From: an uncultured bacterium
GTDB taxonomy: Bacteria > Spirochaetota > Brevinematia > DTOW01
Length of the DNA: 7,107 nucleotides
Direction of reading: 5' to 3'
Assembly: GCA_937928175.1 (NCBI GenBank)
Contig: CALFVP010000093.1
Location: forward strand, 1 to 7,107
Made by a program: the position numbers and the translations under genes. The notes below the pieces were generated by a model. It was not told the origin of the DNA. It made no database searches and worked only from the letters and a program-made list of their open reading frames with translations. Of this stretch, positions 1 to 5,220 are shown in pieces. Every line of letters begins with the position of its first letter. Positions within the stretch are counted from its first letter, which is position 1.

Positions 1-1
1 G

Positions 2-697
2 ACAAACAAAAAAAATTTTGAAAAATTCTCATTTTCTTTACTTTCCAAAATGATACTTGTATCGCATTTAGTGTTAATACTAATTATCACTATTTACTTT
101 CTTGTTTTTGAAGGTAATAACCTCTTAACAAACTCAAATTATCCTTTTATCAACGCACTTTTTGTCAGTATATCATTTAGAACAGCTGGATTCTCTTCAA
201 TTGATTTCTCAAAATCAAACGAATTTACCCACATACTTTTATCAATAGTTATGTTTATAGGTGGAGGATCAATATCAATTGCAGGCGGTGTTAAAATGAA
301 TACAATACTTTTATTTGTACTAGCTTTAGTAGCATTTTTAAAATCTTACCCTAGCATATACTTTGGACGCAAAGAAATAGATTTTTACAGCTTAGTAAAA
401 GCAAGTGCTATAGTACTTTCCTCAATAACACTACTGATAATATCTTATTTGACATTCTACGAACTAGCAAAAGAAGAAAGAATCTCAAAGGTAATTTTTG
501 AATTGACATCTGCATTTGGAACGGTTGGAACGAGTTGTGGAATAACTAGCAAGACCCTTTCAACTCCAGAAAAACTTATTTTAATAATTTTAATGTTTTT
601 AGGTAAAATAGGATTGATAACAATGTTATCAATTTTTGCAGTAAAAACGCAAAAATACGTTAGCAAATTCCCTAAAGAGAAGATTGTTGTTGGATAA
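2..697 (+). CDS. ktrB: TrkH/KtrB-family potassium uptake channel subunit, C-terminal part (5' end outside window)
   Basis: This is the membrane pore subunit of a Trk/Ktr potassium uptake system. The frame is open to the left edge, so the Met codon at 50 is internal; 231 residues are visible, roughly the last two of four pore repeats. Numbering from the first visible codon, the third pore loop has the selectivity motif RTAGF (60-64), the D3M2 gating-loop region reads GGGSISIAGG (87-96), and the fourth pore loop reads SAFGTVG (170-176). Hydrophobic helices flank each loop. The gating loop departs from the common GGSPGSTAGG form. In the last helix GKIG replaces the usual GRIG/GRVG, so Lys stands where family members have a conserved Arg. 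KtrB normally works with a cytoplasmic NAD/ATP-binding KtrA/TrkA subunit, which is not in this window. The 3' end overlaps surE (opposite strand) by 26 bp. The family call is firm; KtrB rather than TrkH is inferred from the short C-terminus. Confidence 0.88.
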   Translation, partial: TNKKNFEKFSFSLLSKMILVSHLVLILIITIYFLVFEGNNLLTNSNYPFINALFVSISFRTAGFSSIDFSKSNEFTHILLSIVMFIGGGSISIAGGVKMNTILLFVLALVAFLKSYPSIYFGRKEIDFYSLVKASAIVLSSITLLIISYLTFYELAKEERISKVIFELTSAFGTVGTSCGITSKTLSTPEKLILIILMFLGKIGLITMLSIFAVKTQKYVSKFPKEKIVVG

Positions 698-1493
698 AGT
701 AAGACTTTGTAAAATCAAAAGCTTTCCTAAAATACTCGTAGACCAAAATCTCATATTGACTAACATCTTTGAAAGGATAATAACTGTACATTGTATAAGT
801 TATATGTTTATTCTTACATAAGAAAATATCAGAATCAACAACCTCTAAATGTTCTCTAACACCACCATCAAGCACATAACTACACTCTTCTTCTTCCTCA
901 GATGTTTGATTTTCCTTTAAGTAAGAAGTCTCAAAGTAATACCTTTCATAGGGTTTAGCTGGAACTATACTCTTTATTTCCTCAAAGTACGCTTTTGGAA
1001 TATTGATGTTAGGGAAAACATCCGAAGGTATAGACTGAATTGGGTAAAAATCCACTAACTTAGATATAAAAAATACGCTCTGTTTAAAAAGTTTTTCATC
1101 AACTTCATTCCAACCCATATTAACGGAACATGATATAGCATTAATTCCCAGCATGGCAGATTCCCTAGCAGCAGAAAAAGTGCCAGAATAGTATATATCA
1201 AGCCCCAAGTTAGGACCAATATTAATACCCGAAATCGTTAAATCTATTTTCTCTTTAACAAGAGAAAGTATTGCTATTTTAACACAATCTGCAGGCATAG
1301 CATCAACAGAAAATACTCTCTGTCCCAACTTCCTAACTTTAATATTCCTAAAAACAGTTATAGAATGAGAAACTCCACTTCTATTAACACTAGGAGCAAC
1401 CATATAAACGTTATGCTTTTTTGATAATTCTTCGTAAAGAAGTTTTATAGTTAAACTTTCAATACCATCATCGTTAACCAACAAAATATTCAT
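672..1493 (-). CDS. surE: 5'/3'-nucleotidase SurE
   Basis: SurE is a cytoplasmic divalent-metal-dependent phosphatase that removes phosphate from nucleoside 5'- and 3'-monophosphates. The 273-residue product has the family landmarks at the expected places: N-terminal MNILLVNDDGI with metal ligands Asp8 and Asp9, Ser39 in APSVNRSG, TPADC-like MPADC (66-70), SGINIGPN with Asn95, the YSGTFSAARESAMLGI stretch (102-117), and NINIP (162-166). The C-terminal third, which includes an acidic run SEEEEE near 198-203, is less conserved. An in-frame Met 18 codons upstream is rejected because the family starts directly at MxILLxNDDG and a good Shine-Dalgarno (GGAGAGG) lies 4 nt before this ATG. It follows the lipoprotein gene on the same strand after 59 nt, so read-through is possible, but it also has its own promoter candidate. 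Its end overlaps the convergent ktrB. Confidence 0.95.
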   Translation of the reverse strand: MNILLVNDDGIESLTIKLLYEELSKKHNVYMVAPSVNRSGVSHSITVFRNIKVRKLGQRVFSVDAMPADCVKIAILSLVKEKIDLTISGINIGPNLGLDIYYSGTFSAARESAMLGINAISCSVNMGWNEVDEKLFKQSVFFISKLVDFYPIQSIPSDVFPNINIPKAYFEEIKSIVPAKPYERYYFETSYLKENQTSEEEEECSYVLDGGVREHLEVVDSDIFLCKNKHITYTMYSYYPFKDVSQYEILVYEYFRKAFDFTKSYFIQQQSSL

Positions 1494-1497
1494 AAAA

Positions 1498-1504
1498 CCT
1501 CTCC
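1498..1504 (-). promoter_or_regulatory. Shine-Dalgarno of surE
   Basis: GGAGAGG on the minus strand, 4 nt before the ATG at 1493. It decides the surE start in favour of MNILLVNDDG over the longer open frame. Confidence 0.8.
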
Positions 1505-1517
1505 AAAAAGATAGAAA

Positions 1518-1547
1518 AGTATAACTAAAAATATAAAACCCATTCAA
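1518..1547 (-). promoter_or_regulatory. candidate promoter for surE
   Basis: On the minus strand TTGAAT (1547-1542) is followed after 18 nt by TATACT (1523-1518), a 5/6 match to TATAAT. Transcription would start near 1511 and give a leader of about 18 nt that contains the Shine-Dalgarno. It lies in the 59-nt gap after the lipoprotein stop codon, with the -35 hexamer just beyond that stop. Found by eye in AT-rich DNA, so chance matches are possible. Confidence 0.4.
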
Positions 1548-1552
1548 TTAAC

Positions 1553-2875
1553 CTAAGGATTTAAAATTTTTTCCAAGTTTGTAATTTTAGAACTAACTTC
1601 ATCTTTTAAATCATCACTAACATCTTTAGCACTAAATATTAACTCGTAAATAGACCTAGCTTTGTAAATTTCACCTATTCTCTCATACAAACTTGCTATA
1701 GAAGATAGATTTTTATAATACTCTACATTAAAATCCTTTTTTATAATTTCATTTTTTTGAATTAAAAAATTCAAGATTTCTCTAGTAGGTGGCTCAGGGA
1801 TAGTTTTATAGTAATCAATGGCTTTACTTAAAGCAAAAGATATCTCTCTAGGAACAACAATTTTCTGTAAAGCATCCTTTATATACTTGTCAGCAAGATT
1901 GTAATTTTTTGACATACCCCAGAATATTCCAGTGTACAAAGCTATAAAACTATCCTTATCAACAAAACCTTCTCCCTCCTTTATAGCATCAGAAAACTTC
2001 TTAAGATTACCAAGAATCTCCATTTTCTTAAGTTTTAATTTAGGTAAATCTGCCTTAGAAACATTTGCTTCTATAGACTCTATTTCTTTAAGAGCACGAT
2101 AGTACCCGTATTTCTTAGAAATGTTATCTATACTCTCAAAAAATTTTTCTTCATTACCAACTAAACTTTTTAAATCCAATTTTCCAACATCCGAAGGAGG
2201 AATAGGCTCTTTAACATCGTTACCACTTTCATTTTTCTCATTGTCGGTAATATCAAACTTAACATCGTTATTACTACTATCATTAGTACCTAAAACACTA
2301 ATTTTTTTACCATTATCAGACCTAAAACTTTTACTACTATCCAAAGAATAAACATTATTTTGAATTACTTCTATCTCATATTCCAAAACCTTAATAACGT
2401 TACCGTTACTCGAAAAGAGATTAAAAATAGCATTATCCTTACCAAAATCACTAACAACAAATATATATTCATTATTCTTAACATCAGAGCTTAAATCCAA
2501 ATAAGAAACCCTTAAAGGATACTTTTTTACTATCCAAACGCCATTATTGTCCTGTAACTTTATTCTAACTTTATCACCTTTTTTTGAAAAAATTTTTTCA
2601 GTATAACTAACTTTTTCTTTACTACCAGGAAAAAAATCCTTTTCACTCTCCATAGGCTTAATTTTATCTTCAACAAACTCAGGTAATATCCTCTCTTCAT
2701 CGGAAATAGGAATATCAGAAAAAGAATCACCTTTTAACGAATACTTAGAAGAAAACTTATCAACATAACTAAAATCACCTTCAAGAGATTTTTTGATAAA
2801 ATACAACGTGTAAAAATCACATCCCACAATCCAAAAAGACAAAAACAACACTAAAACCACTCTAAAAACATTCAT
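1553..2875 (-). CDS. lipoprotein with N-terminal beta-domain and C-terminal TPR-like helical domain
   Basis: The predicted 440-residue product begins with a lipoprotein signal: Met-Asn-Val-Phe-Arg, a hydrophobic core, then the lipobox IVGC with Cys19 as the lipidated residue. I chose this Met because the longer open frame (up to 2989) would bury the signal peptide and run into the divergent gene. Residues about 93-170 alternate like beta strands (GDKVRIKLQDNNGVWIVKKY through the 160s). This pattern resembles, from memory, the beta-domain of spirochaete TPR lipoproteins with a GW(I/V)YLGE-type strand. Residues 175-245 are a polar Ser/Asn/Asp/Lys linker. Residues about 243-437 are helical, and 388-421 fit the TPR consensus well (ASLYERIGEIYKARSIYELIF). 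A periplasmic scaffold or envelope role is likely; no enzyme motif is seen. Asp follows the Cys, which in E. coli would favour the inner membrane, but that rule need not hold here. No Shine-Dalgarno precedes the ATG. surE follows 59 nt downstream. Confidence 0.75.
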   Translation of the reverse strand: MNVFRVVLVLFLSFWIVGCDFYTLYFIKKSLEGDFSYVDKFSSKYSLKGDSFSDIPISDEERILPEFVEDKIKPMESEKDFFPGSKEKVSYTEKIFSKKGDKVRIKLQDNNGVWIVKKYPLRVSYLDLSSDVKNNEYIFVVSDFGKDNAIFNLFSSNGNVIKVLEYEIEVIQNNVYSLDSSKSFRSDNGKKISVLGTNDSSNNDVKFDITDNEKNESGNDVKEPIPPSDVGKLDLKSLVGNEEKFFESIDNISKKYGYYRALKEIESIEANVSKADLPKLKLKKMEILGNLKKFSDAIKEGEGFVDKDSFIALYTGIFWGMSKNYNLADKYIKDALQKIVVPREISFALSKAIDYYKTIPEPPTREILNFLIQKNEIIKKDFNVEYYKNLSSIASLYERIGEIYKARSIYELIFSAKDVSDDLKDEVSSKITNLEKILNP

Positions 2876-2881
2876 AACATT

Positions 2882-2911
2882 ATAATAAAAAACAATTTTC
2901 AAAAAATTCAA
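2882..2911 (-). promoter_or_regulatory. candidate promoter for the lipoprotein gene (leaderless geometry)
   Basis: On the minus strand TTGAAT (2911-2906) is followed after 18 nt by TATTAT (2887-2882), a 5/6 match to the -10 consensus. The predicted start of transcription, 7 nt after the -10, is the A of the ATG at 2875. This agrees with the absence of any Shine-Dalgarno. A perfect TATAAT overlaps at 2884-2879 but has no -35 at usual spacing and is too close to the ATG. Confidence 0.4.
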
Positions 2912-2914
2912 AGA

Positions 2915-2944
2915 TTGAAGATGGTAATTAGGTATTCTTAAAAT
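2915..2944 (+). promoter_or_regulatory. candidate promoter for the LytR_C-domain gene
   Basis: TTGAAG (2915-2920), an 18-nt spacer, then TAAAAT (2939-2944), a 5/6 match. Transcription would start near 2951, between the two candidate start codons at 2948 and 2954. The mRNA would therefore have almost no leader, and if this promoter is right the ATG at 2954 is the more likely start. It lies back to back with the lipoprotein promoter in a 72-bp divergent region. Confidence 0.4.
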
Positions 2945-2947
2945 AGA

Positions 2948-3565
2948 ATGAAGATGATAACTGTACAACAGTACAGAAAAAAAGTCCAAGCAAAGAAAAG
3001 AAAATTAAGAAACTGGGTTTTTATTATAATACTGTTCACACTATCGGTGATATTTGTAAACGTATTTGTAAACCTATTCACATCCAAAACCACCATAATA
3101 ATGGATAACGCAACTTACAAAGATAACGAAATACTAGTAAATTTAACAGAAATCGACTTAAACGATAAAACACCTGAAATTGTGATAAAGAGAATAGAAG
3201 AATTGCAGAAAATTACACCTTCAACAAACGTAAAAGTAAAGATATTTCTAGACAGTAAGATCATAGCACATTACTCAATAAATTCGCCTGAAATTTCAAT
3301 TCTTAACGCTAAAGGAGAAAACAACTTAGCCATGGAAACATCTATAAAACTAATTAAACATGGATTTAACATAAAAAACTACGGTAATTACGTAAGTAAT
3401 ACAGAAAAATCAATAATCTTAAATAGAACATCAAAACACGATACACTCAAAAAACTCTCAGAGGTTTTAAAAATAACGAATATATCGAATTTTGTATTCG
3501 AAGAATCACTAAAAGATAACTTATCTGGAATAATAGTAATACTAGGGAAAGACTACAAAAAGTAA
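2948..3565 (+). CDS. single-pass membrane protein with LytR_C-type C-terminal domain
   Basis: This 205-residue product has a basic cytoplasmic N-terminus (KKVQAKKRKLR, residues 11-21), one transmembrane helix at about 23-45, and an extracytoplasmic remainder. Residues about 114-203 fit the LytR/CpsA/Psr C-terminal domain (LytR_C): ISILNAKGENNLA, then KHGFNIKNYGN, a strand SIILNRTS, a helix HDTLKKLSEVL, and the typical closing strand IIVILGKDY. In most bacteria this domain follows a catalytic LytR_CpsA_Psr phosphotransferase domain that attaches polymers to the wall. That domain is absent here, so the protein is a stand-alone anchored LytR_C protein of unknown function; binding an envelope or wall component is a guess. 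Met codons at 2948 and 2954 are both possible. An in-frame stop at 2939-2941 excludes anything earlier, and neither Met has a clear Shine-Dalgarno. The stop codon lies inside the loop of the following hairpin. Confidence 0.75.
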   Translation: MKMITVQQYRKKVQAKKRKLRNWVFIIILFTLSVIFVNVFVNLFTSKTTIIMDNATYKDNEILVNLTEIDLNDKTPEIVIKRIEELQKITPSTNVKVKIFLDSKIIAHYSINSPEISILNAKGENNLAMETSIKLIKHGFNIKNYGNYVSNTEKSIILNRTSKHDTLKKLSEVLKITNISNFVFEESLKDNLSGIIVILGKDYKK

Positions 3566-3578
3566 TCTTTCCCTAGTA
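3540..3578. terminator. bidirectional hairpin terminator candidate between convergent genes
   Basis: A perfect 13-bp inverted repeat: 3540-3552 (TACTAGGGAAAGA) pairs with 3566-3578, around a 13-nt loop. It sits at the meeting point of the LytR_C gene, whose stop TAA (3563-3565) is in the loop, and the barrel gene, whose stop begins 6 nt beyond the stem. The stem is strong for this AT-rich region. Neither strand shows a U-tract directly after the stem, so it is not a textbook intrinsic terminator. It could act as a two-way barrier, an mRNA 3' stabiliser, or with a factor. Confidence 0.65.
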
Positions 3579-3583
3579 AAAAC

Positions 3584-4981
3584 TTACATTCTATACTCAA
3601 TACTAACTTGAGAAGTTACACTATCAAAAAAGTTATTACCACTTATTAACCAAGGTAACCTTCCATTAACTAAAACGTTATTAATAAATACAAAACTCAT
3701 AACCCAATCAAGAGATAAATCTTTCAAAGGTTTCAAAGAAAAGCCTAAAGAAAAAGAAGCATCTGGTTGAGAAGAATAAACGTAAGATTCCGTATTAATA
3801 AACCTTTTATTATCACTTATTTGTACATTATCTTGATAGAACATCTTTGAAAAACCACCTCTTACATAAAACCACTCTACCAATGGCACCTCAAAAGAAA
3901 CAAAAACAGGTAAATAAACAAGCGTATTTTCTGTTTTAACTTGATTTGAATTAGTATTTGGTTGTGCAACTCCAACTGCACTTAACTCTCTGTAATAACT
4001 AACTCTGGAAAGAGATGCTCCTACGGAAATAAACATACTTTGAACATTGAAATTATACGATGCACCTAAATTTATTTGTACCCTAAGAAGGTTATTCGTT
4101 ATAGAAGTATCTTCTTCAAATTCACCATCACCGTTAACATCTCGTTTAGTAACTTGAACGGAAGGTAAAGCGTAATTAAAGTACCTAAAAACACCTAAAA
4201 TATAATTTTTCCCTAAATTTAACCTAGGTTGTAGAAAGACATCAAAACCAATTGAGCCTCCTTTATGCTCTCTATAGTTAACATAGTTTTGTACAGTAGT
4301 ATCTTTAACTTGAGTTGAGTTTTGAGCAGACGGTAAATAAACTTTAATGTTAGCATCCAATGAAACCAAAGAAAGATCAAAATTACCACCCAAAACTACC
4401 TTATATTGGTTAATTGACTCGGTATTAGTTGTAGAGTTTGTTAATGTATCAACGTTAGAATAAATACTAACAACAGAAACGCTACTATCTCCAGCATAAC
4501 CGAAACCTAAGTAAGGTTTTAATAATTTTATTCCCATTATACTACCCAAACCAAAAATTACATCAATTCTATTCCTTAAATGATCAGTTATGGTAAATGG
4601 TGCCAAAGGTGTTGTACCTGGGACAAGGAAACCTGCCGGAATACCAGTAGCTATACCTGTTATTATACCCAACTCAGGATAAGGATAGTTTAAAACGGCA
4701 CCAACATTAAGTTTAGTCAAAAAAGCATCTATAGAATACTTGATTATTCCGTAAGTATTAGCAAAAGCAGTACCACCAGGTTTAGGTTCAACTATGATGT
4801 AATTATACTCAGTATTAACATACCCTGGAATACTAACAACGTTAAACGGATCATCAATAACGTAAGATGTACCAAAAACTTCAAACAAGTTAAAGTATCC
4901 AAGTCCACCTAACCTTGATTCTGATGCAAACACTAAAGTAGATAAAACAAAAAAGATAACCAAAAAAAGTATCCTTTTCAT
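3584..4981 (-). CDS. outer-membrane beta-barrel protein with signal peptide
   Basis: The 465-residue product starts with a classical Sec signal (MKRILFLVIFFVLSTLVFA, likely cut after Ala19). The mature part is rich in alternating hydrophobic/polar strands with Gly and aromatic residues, and in polar Asn/Thr/Ser loops such as the 180-190 and 340-350 regions. It ends in a strand VSIEYRM with hydrophobic residues at every second position, like a C-terminal beta-signal for barrel insertion. Together these indicate a porin or transport-type outer-membrane barrel, but I do not recognise the family. Residues 281-291 (DVNGDGEFEED) look like a calcium-binding Asp/Asn-rich loop within an extracellular or periplasmic turn. 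A strong Shine-Dalgarno and a good promoter candidate fix the start and suggest high expression. The gene stands alone, between a hairpin and a divergent promoter region. What passes through it, if anything, cannot be read from the sequence. Confidence 0.75.
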   Translation of the reverse strand: MKRILFLVIFFVLSTLVFASESRLGGLGYFNLFEVFGTSYVIDDPFNVVSIPGYVNTEYNYIIVEPKPGGTAFANTYGIIKYSIDAFLTKLNVGAVLNYPYPELGIITGIATGIPAGFLVPGTTPLAPFTITDHLRNRIDVIFGLGSIMGIKLLKPYLGFGYAGDSSVSVVSIYSNVDTLTNSTTNTESINQYKVVLGGNFDLSLVSLDANIKVYLPSAQNSTQVKDTTVQNYVNYREHKGGSIGFDVFLQPRLNLGKNYILGVFRYFNYALPSVQVTKRDVNGDGEFEEDTSITNNLLRVQINLGASYNFNVQSMFISVGASLSRVSYYRELSAVGVAQPNTNSNQVKTENTLVYLPVFVSFEVPLVEWFYVRGGFSKMFYQDNVQISDNKRFINTESYVYSSQPDASFSLGFSLKPLKDLSLDWVMSFVFINNVLVNGRLPWLISGNNFFDSVTSQVSIEYRM

Positions 4982-4983
4982 AA

Positions 4984-4993
4984 CTCCCTCCTT
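4984..4993 (-). promoter_or_regulatory. strong Shine-Dalgarno of the barrel gene
   Basis: AAGGAGGGAG on the minus strand. Its AAGGAGG core is fully complementary to the usual 16S rRNA anti-Shine-Dalgarno. The element ends 2 nt before the ATG, and the core ends 5 nt before it. It is the strongest ribosome-binding site in the window. Confidence 0.85.
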
Positions 4994-5012
4994 AGAAAGG
5001 ATTCAGTAAAGT

Positions 5013-5042
5013 ATTGTAAGAAAATTTTTAAAAAACTTTCAA
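5013..5042 (-). promoter_or_regulatory. candidate promoter for the beta-barrel gene
   Basis: On the minus strand TTGAAA (5042-5037), an 18-nt spacer, then TACAAT (5018-5013), a 5/6 match to TATAAT. Transcription would begin near 5006 and give a leader of about 25 nt that carries the strong Shine-Dalgarno. The element fits the position and likely high expression of the gene. Confidence 0.5.
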
Positions 5043-5087
5043 GCACTCTATATAAGTATGATATAAAAATTTAGAATTTCGTTATGC

Positions 5088-5105
5088 ACTTTTTCCATAA
5101 AAAGT
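5088..5105. repeat. small AT-rich inverted repeat in the 239-bp divergent intergenic region
   Basis: ACTTTTT (5088-5094) and AAAAAGT (5099-5105) form a 7-bp perfect stem with a 4-nt loop, roughly midway between the barrel and FliG-like gene starts. It could be an operator or a chance palindrome; its low GC makes chance likely. Apart from the two promoter candidates I see no gene, RNA or other structure in 4982-5220. Confidence 0.25.
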
Positions 5106-5177
5106 AGAAAAATCTTAACTAAACCTAAATCGATAAGAAAAAACACAACGATAAATAGACTCACTTTTCTTAACAAG

Positions 5178-5207
5178 TTGACAAAAAATAAATTTTAATA
5201 CTAAATT
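5178..5207 (+). promoter_or_regulatory. candidate promoter for the FliG-like gene
   Basis: A perfect -35 hexamer TTGACA (5178-5183), an 18-nt spacer, then TAAATT (5202-5207), a 4/6 match to TATAAT. Transcription would begin near 5214, about 7 nt before the ATG. That leaves no room for a Shine-Dalgarno, and none is seen. Confidence 0.45.
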
Positions 5208-5220
5208 TAAACCAAAAAGA

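Noticed and set aside
457..666. Minus-strand open frame of 69 codons inside ktrB
   Set aside because: It is antisense to conserved pore sequence and has no Shine-Dalgarno or recognisable protein.
1017..1028. Exact 12-nt match AACATCCGAAGG between surE and the lipoprotein gene (second copy 2186-2197)
   Set aside because: Both copies encode a Pro-Ser-Asp-Val type segment in coding sequence; two short copies are compatible with chance and codon bias.
1494..1547. Eighteen-codon N-terminal extension of surE
   Set aside because: The SurE family starts at MxILLxNDDG, a GGAGAGG site fits the downstream ATG, and the extension overlaps the promoter candidate.
2121..2351. Plus-strand open frame of 76 codons inside the lipoprotein gene
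   Set aside because: It is a Ser/Leu-rich antisense shadow of the polar linker region, with no initiation signal.
2879..2884. Perfect TATAAT on the minus strand as the lipoprotein -10
   Set aside because: No -35 hexamer at 16-18 nt, and transcription would begin inside the start codon region; the overlapping TATTAT with an 18-nt spacer fits better.
2876..2989. Thirty-eight-codon N-terminal extension of the lipoprotein
   Set aside because: It would bury the signal peptide and lipobox and overlap the divergent LytR_C gene and its promoter.
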